A DNA stretch of 64,000 bases. It comes from Gammaproteobacteria bacterium (GTDB lineage Bacteria > Pseudomonadota > Gammaproteobacteria > Burkholderiales > Rhodocyclaceae). The position numbers were made by a program, and so were the translations under genes. Below the pieces are notes generated by a model. It saw nothing but the letters and a program-made list of their open reading frames with translations. It was not told the origin of the DNA and did no database searches. Positions within the stretch are counted from its first letter, which is position 1, and every line of letters begins with the position of its first letter. This document shows positions 48,571 to 62,506 of this stretch, piece after piece. The stretch lies in the NCBI GenBank assembly GCA_029289235.1, contig JARFTZ010000057.1, forward strand, positions 1-64,000, written 5' to 3'.

Positions 48571-50361
48571 GTGAGCTCCGCCCCGAAAATCAGCAAGGAA
48601 ACCGCCGCCGCGCCGGCGACCAATTTCATCCGCAACATCATCGACAGCGACCTCGCCGCCGGCAAGCACGCGCAGCGCCGCTGGTCCGGCACGCCGGGCC
48701 TCGCCAGCCAGCAACTGGCCGGCCCGCTCGATCCGGCAAAGATCCGTACGCGCTTTCCGCCGGAACCGAACGGCTACCTGCACTTCGGCCACGCCAAGTC
48801 GATCTGCCTGAACTTCGGACTGGCGCGTGACTACGGCGGCCGTTGTCATCTGCGTTTCGATGACACCAACCCGGAAAAGGAAGAAAAGGAATACGTCGAC
48901 TCGATCATCGACGCGGTGCACTGGCTCGGTTTCTCGTGGCAGGACGACAAGGAGGACAATCTCTACTACGCCTCCGACTACTTCGACTGGATGATCGCCT
49001 GCGCGGAGTACCTGATCGAAGCCGGTCATGCCTACATCGACAGCCAGAGTGCAGAGGAAATGCGCCTCAACCGCGGCACGCTGACCGAACCGGGCAAGGA
49101 TTCGCCTTACCGCAAGCGCTCCCCGGAAGAGAACATGCTGCTGTTCCGCCGCATGCAGGCCGGCGAGTTCCCCGACGGCACGCACATCCTGCGCGCGAAG
49201 ATCGACATGGCCTCGCCGAACATCAACCTGCGCGACCCGGCGATCTACCGCATCCGCCACGCCACCCACCACAACACCGGCGACAAGTGGTGCGTCTATC
49301 CGATGTACACGTTCGCGCATCCGATCGAGGACGCGCTGGAAAACATCACGCACTCGATCTGCACACTCGAATTCGAGGACCAGCGGCCGTTCTACGACTG
49401 GCTGCTCGACCACCTGGCCGAAGGCGGCCTGTTGCAGCGCCCGGTGCCACAACAGATCGAGTTCTCGCGCCTGAACCTGACCTACGTCGTGCTATCGAAG
49501 CGGAAACTGATCCAGCTCGTCGAGGAAAAACACGTCTCAGGCTGGGACGATCCGCGCATGCCGACGATCGTCGGCGCCCGCCGCCGCGGCTACACGCCGG
49601 AGGGCTTCCACCTCTTCGCCGAGCGCATCGGCGTCTCCAAGGCCGACTCGCTGATCGACTACTCGCTGTTCGAGGACTGCATGCGCGAGATGCTCAACGA
49701 ATCCGCCGAACGCCGCGTCGCCGTGCTCGACCCGTTGAAGCTGATCATCGACAACTACCCGGAAGACCAGAGCGAGGAGTGCTTCGCGCCGAATCATCCG
49801 CTCAAGCCCGATCTCGGCAAGCGCGCGATGCCCTTTTCCCGCGAGCTGTGGATCGAGCGCGAAGACTTCATGGAAGTGCCGAGCAAGGGCTACCACCGCC
49901 TCTACCCCGGCAACATGGCGCGGCTGCGCTACGGCTTCGTGGTGAAATGCCTCGGCTGCGACAAGGATGAAAGCGGCAACGTCATCGCCGTGCATTGCGA
50001 GTACCTGCCGGACTCCAAGAGCGGCACGCCGGGCGCCGACAACTACAAGGTCAAGGGCAACCTGCACTGGGTCTCCGCAGCGCACGCCTGCCCGGCAGAA
50101 ATTCGCCTCTACGACAGACTGTTCGCCAACCCGGCGCCCGGCGCCGGAGACCGCAACTTCCTTGACGACCTCAATCCGGACAGCGTCAGGGTCATCGCCG
50201 CGCAACTGGAACCGGCGTTGAAGGCCGCCAAGCCGGAAGAGCGCTTCCAGTTCGAGCGGCATGGCTACTTCGTTGCCGATCGCACCGATTCGAAGGTTAG
50301 TGCACCGGTATTCAACCGCACGGTGACGCTGAAGGATTCCTGGGGCAAGGCCAGCAAATAG
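48571..50361 (+). CDS. glnS: glutaminyl-tRNA synthetase (GTG start)
   Basis: RFPPEPNGYLHFGHAKSICLNFGLA; VVLSKRKLIQLVEEKHVSGWDDPRMPT. Confidence 0.96.
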   Translation: MSSAPKISKETAAAPATNFIRNIIDSDLAAGKHAQRRWSGTPGLASQQLAGPLDPAKIRTRFPPEPNGYLHFGHAKSICLNFGLARDYGGRCHLRFDDTNPEKEEKEYVDSIIDAVHWLGFSWQDDKEDNLYYASDYFDWMIACAEYLIEAGHAYIDSQSAEEMRLNRGTLTEPGKDSPYRKRSPEENMLLFRRMQAGEFPDGTHILRAKIDMASPNINLRDPAIYRIRHATHHNTGDKWCVYPMYTFAHPIEDALENITHSICTLEFEDQRPFYDWLLDHLAEGGLLQRPVPQQIEFSRLNLTYVVLSKRKLIQLVEEKHVSGWDDPRMPTIVGARRRGYTPEGFHLFAERIGVSKADSLIDYSLFEDCMREMLNESAERRVAVLDPLKLIIDNYPEDQSEECFAPNHPLKPDLGKRAMPFSRELWIEREDFMEVPSKGYHRLYPGNMARLRYGFVVKCLGCDKDESGNVIAVHCEYLPDSKSGTPGADNYKVKGNLHWVSAAHACPAEIRLYDRLFANPAPGAGDRNFLDDLNPDSVRVIAAQLEPALKAAKPEERFQFERHGYFVADRTDSKVSAPVFNRTVTLKDSWGKASK

Positions 50362-50390
50362 CGAAGGCAAGGCCGACGGCGCATGGAACG

Positions 50391-50416
50391 AATCCCGGCT
50401 GCGGCCGGGATTTTTT
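50391..50416 (+). terminator. Rho-independent terminator of glnS
   Basis: AATCCCGGC-TGCG-GCCGGGATTTTTT. Confidence 0.9.
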
Positions 50417-50511
50417 GTACATGGCGTGACAGCGCGTCACAAAAACGACCACCACCGTCGTCGCTTCCGGGGCAATGATGTATCCGTCTTCACTTAACTG
50501 GAGAGACCTTC

Positions 50512-50997
50512 ATGAAACCGAACGCCCTCCCCATCGCTTCGCGCAAGCGCATTGCGCTGGTCGCCCACGACAACAAGAAGAAGGACTTGCTGGAATGGGC
50601 CCAATACAACCGTGACCTGCTCGTGCAACACGAACTCTGCGCGACCGGCACCACCGGCACGCTGCTCGAGCTCGCGCTCGACACGAGGATCGAAAAGCTG
50701 CGCAGCGGTCCGCTCGGCGGCGACCAGCAGATCGGCGCGAAGGTTGCCGAAGGCGACATCGACTTCATCCTTTTTTTCTGGGACCCGCTCGAACCGCAGC
50801 CGCACGATCCGGACGTCAAGGCCCTGCTCCGCCTGGCCGTCGTCTGGAACATCCCGGTGGCCTGCAACCGGGCAACGGCCGACTTCATGATTTCGTCGCC
50901 CTTGATGTCCGGGAGCTATGAGCGCATCCTTCCCGACTTCGCGCCGCACGTGAATCGCTTTAACGACAACCCCAGGCTTCTCGAAGCCGTTGAATGA
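50512..50997 (+). CDS. mgsA: methylglyoxal synthase
   Basis: [63 protein letters not shown]. Confidence 0.95.
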   Translation: MKPNALPIASRKRIALVAHDNKKKDLLEWAQYNRDLLVQHELCATGTTGTLLELALDTRIEKLRSGPLGGDQQIGAKVAEGDIDFILFFWDPLEPQPHDPDVKALLRLAVVWNIPVACNRATADFMISSPLMSGSYERILPDFAPHVNRFNDNPRLLEAVE

Positions 50998-51009
50998 AAG
51001 GCCCTGCCC

Positions 51010-51186
51010 ATGCAAAAGAAACCCCGCAATCCCTTCGTCGCCGCGGCGAAATTCCGCCGCGCCGGCGCCCACCAGAAGTCGGAGAAAGCAAAACGGCGTC
51101 AACAAGCCGTAGTGCTTATCCACTCACTGCGAGGCTCACGCCGTAACGGCGGCGAGGAGGTTTTTCAGCCGGCCGTCCTGCACTGA
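51010..51186 (+). CDS. small basic hypothetical protein
   Basis: MQKKPRNPFVAAAKFRRAGAHQKSEKAKRRQQAVVLIHSLRGSRRNGGEEVFQPAVLH*; read directly from the sequence, not in the ORF track. Confidence 0.4.
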   Translation: MQKKPRNPFVAAAKFRRAGAHQKSEKAKRRQQAVVLIHSLRGSRRNGGEEVFQPAVLH

Positions 51187-51213
51187 GACGACCGGCCGCA
51201 AAGCCTCCTCGCC
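51151..51213. repeat. 63-bp imperfect inverted repeat (27-bp arms, 9-bp loop)
   Basis: GGCGAGGAGGTTTTTCAGCCGGCCGTC / GACGACCGGCCGCAAAGCCTCCTCGCC; 23 of 27 positions complementary. Confidence 0.85.
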
Positions 51214-51219
51214 ATTGCT

Positions 51220-52455
51220 TCAAAGCCACCAGATACCGAACAGTATTGTCAGGATAGTCAGCGGCGCGCCAACCTTGAAATAGGCCCAGAAGCTGATGGT
51301 TACCCCGGCGCCTTGCGCGCGCTGGGCGACGATCAGGTTGGCGACCGAGCCGACCAGCGTGAAGTTGCCGGCCAGCGTCGACGCCATCGCCACGGCCAGC
51401 CAGGCGCGCTGCGGGTCGGCCAGGTTACCGACGAAGGACTTGAGCATCAGCACCGCCGGCACGTTGCTGACGAGGTTCGACAAGACTGCCGTCACCCCCG
51501 ACAACACCGCCACGTCGTCGAGATGCTGGCGCGCCACGGCGGCGATCACGCCCGGCGTCAGCGCCACCCGCTCGAACGCGGCAACGACGACGAACAGCCC
51601 GGAAAACATCACCAGCAGCGGCCAGTCGATTTCCCGATAGACCTTGTGCGCCTTGATGCGCCGGGTGAACAGCATGTACGCGCCGCCGATGATCGCCACC
51701 TTGGCCACCGGCTGCCCGCTGAAGAACAGGGCGACCATCACGCCCATGACCAGCAGCGACTTGACGACCACCGGCTGCAGGTAACGCACCGGCCGCGAGA
51801 CCTTGACCGAGAACGTCTGCCCGCCGAGAAATTCAGCCCGGTAGATCAACGCGATCATCGCCACCGTCAACAACAGTCCGACCAAGGCCACCGGCGCCAG
51901 CGCCTGGGTAAAGCTGCCGTAGTGGATGCGCGACAGGCTGCCGACGATCATGTTCTGCGGATTGCCGGTGACCGTCGCCACGCTGCCCACATTCGACGCC
52001 AGCGCTACGGCAAGCAGGTACGGCACCGGATTGCGCTTCAGGCGCAAGGTCACGTCAAGCACCAGCGGTGTCATGACCAGGCAGATCGTGTCATTGACCA
52101 GGAACGCCGACAGCACCCCGGCGAGAAAAACGATGGCCACCAGCAAAACGAGGGGACGCCGGGTACGGACCACCACCCAGTCGTTGACCAGTTCGAAGAA
52201 ACCGGACAGGCGCAGGTTGGCGACAACGATCATCATCCCGAGCAATAGCGCGATGGTGTCGAAATCGATCGCGGCGAACGCCTCGTCCAGCGACAGCACG
52301 CCCAGCCAGACCATCAGGCACGCGCCGAGCAGCGCAGCGCCGGCACGGTCGAGGTGGTAGCCGGGCAGTTTTCCGACGGCGATGAACAGGTAGGTGGCGA
52401 CAAAAATCGCGATTGCCGTGTAGCTTTCGGCGTTGTGCAGGATGGCTTGCAGCAT
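51220..52455 (-). CDS. SLC13/ArsB-type anion permease (YbiR-like)
   Basis: Multi-[38 protein letters not shown]. Confidence 0.85.
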   Translation of the reverse strand: MLQAILHNAESYTAIAIFVATYLFIAVGKLPGYHLDRAGAALLGACLMVWLGVLSLDEAFAAIDFDTIALLLGMMIVVANLRLSGFFELVNDWVVVRTRRPLVLLVAIVFLAGVLSAFLVNDTICLVMTPLVLDVTLRLKRNPVPYLLAVALASNVGSVATVTGNPQNMIVGSLSRIHYGSFTQALAPVALVGLLLTVAMIALIYRAEFLGGQTFSVKVSRPVRYLQPVVVKSLLVMGVMVALFFSGQPVAKVAIIGGAYMLFTRRIKAHKVYREIDWPLLVMFSGLFVVVAAFERVALTPGVIAAVARQHLDDVAVLSGVTAVLSNLVSNVPAVLMLKSFVGNLADPQRAWLAVAMASTLAGNFTLVGSVANLIVAQRAQGAGVTISFWAYFKVGAPLTILTILFGIWWL

Positions 52456-52628
52456 GGGCGCTCACTTGGTTAAAGCTGTGCTCGACACCCGGAACGGCCC
52501 GAACACATGAAGCGCCGATTATCCGATTTTCCGGGTCCGTCACCGCGCTGGCAGGGACTGAATTACTGGATGCAGGCAAAACCGCTCGATGCGAAAATAG
52601 CGGCCTTTCCTGTTTCGAGGTTTTCCCG

Positions 52629-53441
52629 ATGACCTTCACCCAATCGCTCGCCGCTGCCTGGCAGAAAAACAATTCCCTGCTCTGCGTCGGTCTCGACCCC
52701 GATCCGGCGAAATTTCCCGCCCACCTCAAGGGCAAGCCGGACGCCATTTTCGAATTCTGCAAATCGATCGCGGATGCGACGGCCGATCTCGTCTGCTGCT
52801 TCAAGCCGCAGATCGCTTATTTCGCCGCACAGCGCGCCGAGGACCAACTCGAAGCGCTGATCGCGCACATCCACGCCAACCACCCTGGTGTCCCGGTGAT
52901 TCTCGATGCCAAGCGCGGCGACATCGGCAGCACGGCCGAGCAGTACGCCGTCGAGATCTTCGAGCGCTACCAGGCTGACGCGATCACGGTGAATCCGTAC
53001 ATGGGCAAGGACTCGGTCGATCCGTACCTGGCCTACCCGGACAAGGGCGTGATCCTGCTCTGCCGCACTTCCAACCCCGGCGGCAGCGACCTGCAGTTTC
53101 TCGATGTTGGCGGCAAGAAGCTTTACGAGCACGTCGCCGAACTCGTCGCGACGAAGTGGAACACCACCGGCCAATGCGCGCTGGTCGTCGGCGCGACCTT
53201 CCCCGGCGAGATAGCGCGCGTGCGCGAGATCGTCGGCGACCTGCCACTGCTGGTTCCCGGCATCGGCGCACAAGGCGGCGACGTCGAGGCGACGCTCAAG
53301 GCCGGCCGCACTGCCACCGGCACCGGGCTGATCATCAACAATTCGCGCGCCGTCCTCTATGCCGGCAAGGACGAGAACTACGCGCAAGCGTCACGCCAGG
53401 CGGCGCTGGCTTCGCGCGACCTGATCAACCGCTATCGCTGA
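52629..53441 (+). CDS. pyrF: orotidine 5'-phosphate decarboxylase
   Basis: [32 protein letters not shown]. Confidence 0.95.
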   Translation: MTFTQSLAAAWQKNNSLLCVGLDPDPAKFPAHLKGKPDAIFEFCKSIADATADLVCCFKPQIAYFAAQRAEDQLEALIAHIHANHPGVPVILDAKRGDIGSTAEQYAVEIFERYQADAITVNPYMGKDSVDPYLAYPDKGVILLCRTSNPGGSDLQFLDVGGKKLYEHVAELVATKWNTTGQCALVVGATFPGEIARVREIVGDLPLLVPGIGAQGGDVEATLKAGRTATGTGLIINNSRAVLYAGKDENYAQASRQAALASRDLINRYR

Positions 53442-53443
53442 AT

Positions 53444-54505
53444 TCAGCTGATCCGGATCGACCGCCCCTGTTCGGCCGAATCGTAAAGGGCGCGCACCAG
53501 CGCCACGGAGTTGCGCGCGGCGCGCCCGCCGATCGGCATCGGCGCGCCGTTGCGCAAGGCGACCACCATCCGCTCGATCTGCCGCCGGTGCCCTTCGAAG
53601 CCGATGATGTTCGACGCACCCGCGCCGGTGCTGGCCGTGTTCTTGGCGGCCTGCGCAAGGATATCCGCATCCTCCGGCCGTGCGTCGCGAAAATCCCAGC
53701 GGACGACCTTCTCGTCTTCCAGCGCCACCGAGCCGGACTCGCCGCAGATTTCGATCCGCCGTTCCCAGCCCGGCCAGGCCGCGGTCGTCGCCTCGATCGA
53801 CCCCATCGCTCCGTCCGGAAAGCGCAGCGTGGCGCAAGCGGTATCCTCGGCCTCGATACCCAGATGCACCCGGCGCGTTTTCCAGGCGAAGATGTCGGCC
53901 GGCATGCCGACCAGCCATTGCAGCAGGTCGATGGCGTGAATCGACTGGTTGATCACCGCCCCGCCGCCATCGATCGCCAGCGTCCCTTTCCAGCCGCTGT
54001 AGTACTGCGCGCTGCGATGCCACTTGATGTAGGCGCTGCACAGGCAGAGCCGGCCGAAGCGCCCGGCTTCCAGCGCGGCCTTCAGCGCCTGCGCCCCTTC
54101 AGTGAAGCGCGCCTGGAAGATGCACTCAACGCTGACACCGGCCGCGTCGGCCGCATCGAGCATCGCATCGACACGCTCCAGACTGATTTCCAGAGGTTTT
54201 TCGACAAGGAGATGCTTGCCGGCACGGATCGCCTGCAACGCCGGTTCCAGATGCAGGCCGCTGGGCGTCAGGATACAAGCCACCTGAATATCTTGCCGCG
54301 CGAAGAAAGCAGCCGAATCCGCCGAGGCAAAGGGAACTGCATAGCGCGCGGCGAACTCGCGCGCCTTTTCCTCGCTCCGTCCCAGCACGCCGACCAGATT
54401 CAGATCGTATCGATGCGCCAAGGCCTGGATCGCCTGCGCATGGTTGTGGGCGATCACGCCCGTCCCGACCAGTCCGAACCCGATCGTCCCCGCAATTCCG
54501 CTCAT
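53444..54505 (-). CDS. Gfo/Idh/MocA family oxidoreductase
   Basis: GFGLVGTGVIAHNHAQAIQAL; GKHLLVEKPLEISLERVDAML. Confidence 0.9.
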   Translation of the reverse strand: MSGIAGTIGFGLVGTGVIAHNHAQAIQALAHRYDLNLVGVLGRSEEKAREFAARYAVPFASADSAAFFARQDIQVACILTPSGLHLEPALQAIRAGKHLLVEKPLEISLERVDAMLDAADAAGVSVECIFQARFTEGAQALKAALEAGRFGRLCLCSAYIKWHRSAQYYSGWKGTLAIDGGGAVINQSIHAIDLLQWLVGMPADIFAWKTRRVHLGIEAEDTACATLRFPDGAMGSIEATTAAWPGWERRIEICGESGSVALEDEKVVRWDFRDARPEDADILAQAAKNTASTGAGASNIIGFEGHRRQIERMVVALRNGAPMPIGGRAARNSVALVRALYDSAEQGRSIRIS

Positions 54506-54684
54506 CCGATTCCTCCTTGTCCCAAAGAAACGTCATTCCTGCCAAAACGCTCCAGCCCGTGCATTACAACGGGTTCAGAGCAACCAAACCGGGCTGGGTA
54601 AGGTAGACTGTCGGCCTGTTCCCGGGCATCCCCACCGAAAATCCGGACTGGCCATCTGGCCAATCCAATTATCCCTGAATCTCA

Positions 54685-55563
54685 ATGGAACTCGTCATCC
54701 GAATCATCGGGATCATCACCCCCGTGCTGATCATCTCGGCCTTTGGTTTCGCCTACGCCAAACTCAAGCAGCCCGACCTGAGCGTGGTCAACCGCCTGAG
54801 CACCGACATGCTCTACCCGTTGCTGATCTACACGGCGATGGCCTCGAAGGACTTTCACATTCTCGATTACCTGCCGCTGATCGGCGGCGGACTGGCCGTC
54901 CTCGCCGGCTCGGGACTCATCGCCTGGTGGGCCGCCCGGTTGCTGAACTACAACCGCTACGCCTTCATCCCGTCGATGATGTTCACCAACGTCGCCAACA
55001 TGGGCCTGCCGCTGACCCTGTTCGCCTTCGGCGCAGAAATGCTCCCCGCGGCTGTTTCATTGTTCATGGCCTTCAGTCTTGTGCACTTCTCCATCGGCAT
55101 CCGCCTTTGCGCACCGCACGTCAGCGTCAAGGGGATCCTGCGCGGCCCGATGCTCTGGGCCATGATCGGCGGCATCGTCTCCAGCCTGATCGGTTTTACC
55201 CTGCCGGACTGGCTCGCCGCGAGTACCAAGATGCTCGGCGACGCGGCGATCCCGCTGGGCCTGTTCACCGTCGGCGTCGGCTTCGCCCAGTTCCGCGTCG
55301 AACGCTGGAGCATCGGCATCGTCGGCGCGATTCTCTGCCCACTGTCAGGCCTGCTCATCGCGTGGCCGCTCGTCCAGATCCTGCCGATGAGCGCGCCGAT
55401 GAAAGGCGTTCTCCTGCTCTACGCCGCCCTGCCGCCCGCGGTGATGAACTACATCTTCGCCGAACGCTACGATCAGGACCCCGGCCTGGTTTCGGCCATC
55501 GTCGTCGTCGGCAACATCGCCTCGATCGTGTTCATCCCGCTCGCGCTGTATCTGGCGATATGA
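54685..55563 (+). CDS. AEC family auxin-efflux-type transporter
   Basis: Multi-TM; FGFAYAKLKQPDLSVVNRLSTDMLYPLLIYTAMASKDF. Confidence 0.87.
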   Translation: MELVIRIIGIITPVLIISAFGFAYAKLKQPDLSVVNRLSTDMLYPLLIYTAMASKDFHILDYLPLIGGGLAVLAGSGLIAWWAARLLNYNRYAFIPSMMFTNVANMGLPLTLFAFGAEMLPAAVSLFMAFSLVHFSIGIRLCAPHVSVKGILRGPMLWAMIGGIVSSLIGFTLPDWLAASTKMLGDAAIPLGLFTVGVGFAQFRVERWSIGIVGAILCPLSGLLIAWPLVQILPMSAPMKGVLLLYAALPPAVMNYIFAERYDQDPGLVSAIVVVGNIASIVFIPLALYLAI

Positions 55564-55585
55564 GCACGTCTGAGCTGCAGGATGC

Positions 55586-56824
55586 TCAACTCCGGTAGTC
55601 AGCGTTGATCTTCACGTAGTCGTACGAGAAATCGCAGGTATAGACGTTGGCGCTCGCCGTGCCACGCCCGAGGTCAACCCGGACGGTAATTTCCTTCGAC
55701 TGCATGATGCGCGCACCGTCTTCCTCGCGATACGAAGCAGCGCGTCCGCCGTTCTCGGCAACCAGCACATCCTGCCCGGCACTGCTCAGCCAGACGCGGA
55801 TCGTATCGACGTCAAGCGCGTCGACACGGGCATAGCCGATTGCGGCGAGAATGCGGCCGAGGTTGGGATCGGAGGCGAAAAAGGCGGTCTTGACCAGCGG
55901 CGAGTGGCCGATGGCGTAGCCGACCTGTTTGCACTCCTCGCGGTCGCGCCCCCCTTCCACGGCGACGGTGATGAACTTGGTAGCGCCTTCGCCGTCGCGC
56001 ACAATGGCCTGCGCGAGTTCGCGGGCAACGGCAATCAGCGCATCGCGCACAGCGGCATAGGCGGGCGCGGATTCGCTGTCGAAAACCACGCCGGATTTGC
56101 CGGTGGCGATGACGATGAACGAGTCGTTGGTCGAGGTATCGCCATCAACGGTGATGCAGTTGAATGATTCATCGGCGGCTTCGCGGGCAAGTTTCTGCAG
56201 CAGCGGTTCGGCGATGCCGGCGTCGGTGGCGACGAAACCGAGCATGGTCGCCATGTTCGGCTTGATCATGCCCGCCCCCTTGCTGATGCCGGTGATGGTC
56301 ACCGTCTGGCCGTCGACCTGGACCTGCCGCGATGCCGCCTTGGCCACCGTATCGGTAGTCATGATCGCGTGTGCGGCAGCATGCCAGTTGTTTTCCTTCA
56401 GGTTCGCCTGGCAGGCCGGCAGGCCGGCAACGAGCCGGTCGACCGGCAGCGGTTCGAGGATGACACCGGTGGAGAACGGCAGCACCTGGCTGGCGTCGAC
56501 GCCGAGCAGGTTGGCGATCGCCGCGCAGGTGGCCTGCGCCGCCTGCATGCCGGGTTCGCCGGTACCGGCATTGGCGATGCCGGTGTTGATCACCAGCGCG
56601 CGAATGCCCTTGCCGGCAGCAAGATGACTGCGGCAGACATGCACCGGCGCGGCGCAGAAGCGGTTCTGCGTGAAGACCCCGGCGACAGCGGCGCCGGCTT
56701 CGAGCGCCAGCAGCGTGAGGTCCCGCCGGTCAGCCTTGCGGATGCCGGCCTCAGCGGTGCCGAGGCGGACGCCGGCGACGGGGAAGAGTTTTTCAGGGGC
56801 GGGGGTGGCGTAGTTGACTGGCAT
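55586..56824 (-). CDS. argJ: bifunctional glutamate N-acetyltransferase/amino-acid acetyltransferase
   Basis: [24 protein letters not shown] autoprocessing motif. Confidence 0.96.
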   Translation of the reverse strand: MPVNYATPAPEKLFPVAGVRLGTAEAGIRKADRRDLTLLALEAGAAVAGVFTQNRFCAAPVHVCRSHLAAGKGIRALVINTGIANAGTGEPGMQAAQATCAAIANLLGVDASQVLPFSTGVILEPLPVDRLVAGLPACQANLKENNWHAAAHAIMTTDTVAKAASRQVQVDGQTVTITGISKGAGMIKPNMATMLGFVATDAGIAEPLLQKLAREAADESFNCITVDGDTSTNDSFIVIATGKSGVVFDSESAPAYAAVRDALIAVARELAQAIVRDGEGATKFITVAVEGGRDREECKQVGYAIGHSPLVKTAFFASDPNLGRILAAIGYARVDALDVDTIRVWLSSAGQDVLVAENGGRAASYREEDGARIMQSKEITVRVDLGRGTASANVYTCDFSYDYVKINADYRS

Positions 56825-56938
56825 GGTCGGGACCTCTTGGGGCGGATATCGTGGACAAACGAAGGGCGCGGAGATTAACGAAAACGGCGTGTTCGTCTGT
56901 ATCTCGGCGCCCGACGCGACCTCAACGGTGATGGTTGG

Positions 56939-59644
<2,706 letters not shown>

Positions 59645-59734
59645 TCTGGAATTGGCGGGTGCGCGTTAAAAGCGGGAATTCTATCACGCGCATTCCGGGC
59701 GAGGCGGGAGGCCCGGAACTTGAAAAAAGGCGAT

Positions 59735-60724
59735 TCAGTGCTTGCCGCCGCCATGCCCGGCGCCCTCCTTCGCGCCGGCCTTGCCAGCTGCGGCGAAGAG
59801 CATTGCGCCGCCCTGCTGCAGGAAACGGGCGGGATTTTGGGCCACACCACGATAGCGAACCTCGAAATGCAGGTGCGGTCCGGTCGACCGGCCGGTGTTG
59901 CCGCTGGCGCCGATCCGGGCACCGCGCCGGACAATCTGCCCGACCTTCACGTCAAGCTTCGACAGATGGGCATACCTGGACGAAAACTCGTTGCCGTGGT
60001 CGATCTCGATCAAATTCCCGTACTGCGGATGAAATTCCGACGTCACCACCACTCCGCCAGCCGCGGCAACGACCGTGGTCCCGGTATTGGCAACGAAATC
60101 GATGCCCTCATGCATCGCCCCGATGCCAGCGAACGGATCGGCCCGCCGCCCGAACGGAGAACCGATCCGCTCGGCCTCGATGGGCACCAGCGTGGGTAGA
60201 AGGACGCTTTTGATGCGGCGCTCCATGAGCAGCGACTCAAGCTCGGTCAGTTCGTCCTTGCGCTGCTCGATGACCTCTCCCAGTCGCTCGATTTCGCGCT
60301 GCAATTCGAAAGACGAAAGCGGCTCAGACAGCGGCACCAGCGGACCTCCTGCGCCGTCGCGTCCGGGCTTGCCGCCCCCCGTCTGTTTCGGCATGGACAC
60401 GCCGGAGAGTCTGGAGACACGCTCACCGAGCGCGTCTAGACGCAGCAGCTGCGCCTTCATTTCGCCCAGTTTCACGGCCATCGCCGAGACGTTGTCTCGC
60501 AAGTACTGCTCGGCTTTCTGGTTGTGCGCCTGCTGCCGCTGAAGCACCAATTCGGAAGCGATCGCCGGGCTCCATTGGATGCCGACCCAGGAAAAAGCGA
60601 ACGAGACGGCGAATGACAACGCCAGGAAACCGGCCATCATCGCCAGCACGAGCGCCGGTGTAATATGCAGGGTCTTGGCGGTTTTCAGCCGGTTTGAAAC
60701 CAGAATCACATTCACGCGAATCAT
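59735..60724 (-). CDS. M23 family metallopeptidase
   Basis: GSPFGRRADPFAGIGAMHEGIDFVANTGTTVVAAAGGVV; GNTGRSTGPHLHFEVRYRG. Confidence 0.92.
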   Translation of the reverse strand: MIRVNVILVSNRLKTAKTLHITPALVLAMMAGFLALSFAVSFAFSWVGIQWSPAIASELVLQRQQAHNQKAEQYLRDNVSAMAVKLGEMKAQLLRLDALGERVSRLSGVSMPKQTGGGKPGRDGAGGPLVPLSEPLSSFELQREIERLGEVIEQRKDELTELESLLMERRIKSVLLPTLVPIEAERIGSPFGRRADPFAGIGAMHEGIDFVANTGTTVVAAAGGVVVTSEFHPQYGNLIEIDHGNEFSSRYAHLSKLDVKVGQIVRRGARIGASGNTGRSTGPHLHFEVRYRGVAQNPARFLQQGGAMLFAAAGKAGAKEGAGHGGGKH

Positions 60725-60737
60725 CCTCCCACCTTCA

Positions 60738-61172
60738 ATGCCGAACACTCTCCAGGACTTTCTGGAAGCAGCCGACGGCGCGGGCAATCTGCTGGCGCAC
60801 GCGAGACTGCTTCTGCGGCTGACGCACCTTTACGAACAGATCGCGCCGGCACACCTGCGCCAGGCAAGCAAGATAGCGAACTACAAGTCAGGACTTGTTG
60901 TTATCCACGCAACGAACAGCGCGGTGGCGACCAAGCTGCGCCAGCTGGCAACAACGTTGGCCGAGGGGTTTTCTCAACGAGGGATCGAGTGTAATGGCGT
61001 TCAGGTGAAAGTTCAAGCGCCGGAAATCCCTGCGCAATCAAGGACATCGACATCAAGACCGCTCAGCACGAAGTCCAGCCGGACTCTGGAGGAACTGCGC
61101 GATGCGCTGCCCGAATCGGCGTTGCGCGAGGCGGTTTCGACGCTGATCAACCGCTCCGCTAAAGCGGAATGA
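60738..61172 (+). CDS. DUF721 domain-containing protein
   Basis: PAHLRQASKIANYKSGLVVIHATNSAVATKLRQLATTL; divergent from M23 peptidase. Confidence 0.78.
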   Translation: MPNTLQDFLEAADGAGNLLAHARLLLRLTHLYEQIAPAHLRQASKIANYKSGLVVIHATNSAVATKLRQLATTLAEGFSQRGIECNGVQVKVQAPEIPAQSRTSTSRPLSTKSSRTLEELRDALPESALREAVSTLINRSAKAE

Positions 61173-61347
61173 CCGCCACCCGCTCAAGGATCAACAGCGC
61201 GAACAACAGCAAGGCGACGATCAACGCATAGCGAAACACCCGCCAGGAAAAAGCCAGATAACGTGGATTGCGCGTCAGCAGATAGGCCACAAATCCCGCC
61301 CCCACGGAAATCAGGGTCAGTATCGCAAGCAGACGCAACAGCCACAT
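61159..61347 (-). CDS. small hypothetical membrane protein
   Basis: 62 aa with two TM segments (LLAILTLISVGAGFVAYLLT; LIVALLLFALLILERVAVIPL). Confidence 0.6.
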   Translation of the reverse strand: MWLLRLLAILTLISVGAGFVAYLLTRNPRYLAFSWRVFRYALIVALLLFALLILERVAVIPL

Positions 61348-61364
61348 GCGGTGCTCAGCCTCGC

Positions 61365-62306
61365 TCAGTGCGCCGGCTGCGCCAGCCAGCGAACGACGCC
61401 TTCCGGCGCTTTCGCCACGTCCTCGAACGTGACGAATTCCCAGGCATCCGGGTTGGCCAGCAGTTCCCGCGCCAGGAGGTTGTTCAGCGCATGCCCCGAC
61501 TTGTGCGCGGTAAACGCGGCGAGCAGCGGGTGGCCGAGCAGATAGAGATCACCGATCGCATCGAGTACCTTGTGCTTCACGAACTCGTCGCTGTAGCGCA
61601 GTCCGTCGGCGTTGAGCACGCGGTATTCGTCGAGCACCACCGCGTTGTCGAGGCCGCCGCCCTGAGCCAGTCCGTTTTCGCGCAGCCATTCGACTTCCTG
61701 CATGAAGCCGAAGGTGCGCGCGCGCGACACCTCGCGCACGTAGGATTGCTCGGCGAAATCGATCGTCACCTCCTGGCCGGTGCGATCGATGGCCGGGTGG
61801 TTGAAGACGATGGAAAAGCTCAGACGATACCCGTCGTAGGGGTCGAAGCGCGCCCACTTCTCGCCTGACCGATCGCTCTCGCGCACCTCGATCCGGCGCT
61901 TGACACGGATGAATTTCTTTGCCGCGGGCTGTTCTTCGATACCGGCCGACTGGATCAGGAAGACGAACGGTGACGCGGAACCATCGAGGATGGGCACTTC
62001 GGCGGCGTCGAGATCGACATAGGCGTTATCCACCCCAAGACCGGCCAGCGCCGACATCAAATGTTCGATGGTACCGACCTTGGCCCGGACTGAGCCGACC
62101 TCGCGTTCCAGACACGAGCACATGCGCGTGTCGCCAACCTCCAGCGCCGAGGCCGGCAAGTCGACGATAGGATCGAGATCGACCCGGCGGAAAACGATGC
62201 CGGTATTCGGCGCCGCCGGGCGCAGGACCATGTTCACCTTGACGCCCGAGTGCAGGCCCACACCGGACGCGCGGATCACCGACTTGAGAGTGCGCTGTTT
62301 CAGCAT
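61365..62306 (-). CDS. lpxC: UDP-3-O-acyl-N-acetylglucosamine deacetylase
   Basis: [55 protein letters not shown]. Confidence 0.97.
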   Translation of the reverse strand: MLKQRTLKSVIRASGVGLHSGVKVNMVLRPAAPNTGIVFRRVDLDPIVDLPASALEVGDTRMCSCLEREVGSVRAKVGTIEHLMSALAGLGVDNAYVDLDAAEVPILDGSASPFVFLIQSAGIEEQPAAKKFIRVKRRIEVRESDRSGEKWARFDPYDGYRLSFSIVFNHPAIDRTGQEVTIDFAEQSYVREVSRARTFGFMQEVEWLRENGLAQGGGLDNAVVLDEYRVLNADGLRYSDEFVKHKVLDAIGDLYLLGHPLLAAFTAHKSGHALNNLLARELLANPDAWEFVTFEDVAKAPEGVVRWLAQPAH

Positions 62307-62402
62307 GTCGTTGAAAGAAAATGGGAATTGGCGGATTGTAGCACGACCCGCCAATTCCCTTTTTTGCAGAGAGAAAGTGTTACAAAGTTGTTGTTTCTGA
62401 CT

Positions 62403-62506
62403 ACCTGTCGAGCGAGCGCCGCTCAGGCAAGGCGCAGGTGGCCGCCGCATAGCAGCGCTATGCAAGGCCGCCCGCAACGCCGCATGAGCAAGCGCAGCCG
62501 ACAGGT
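62403..62506. repeat. complex dyad-symmetric element in the ftsZ-lpxC intergenic region
   Basis: Outer arms ACCTGTCG/CGACAGGT; inner perfect palindrome GCATAGC-AGC-GCTATGC. Confidence 0.65.
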
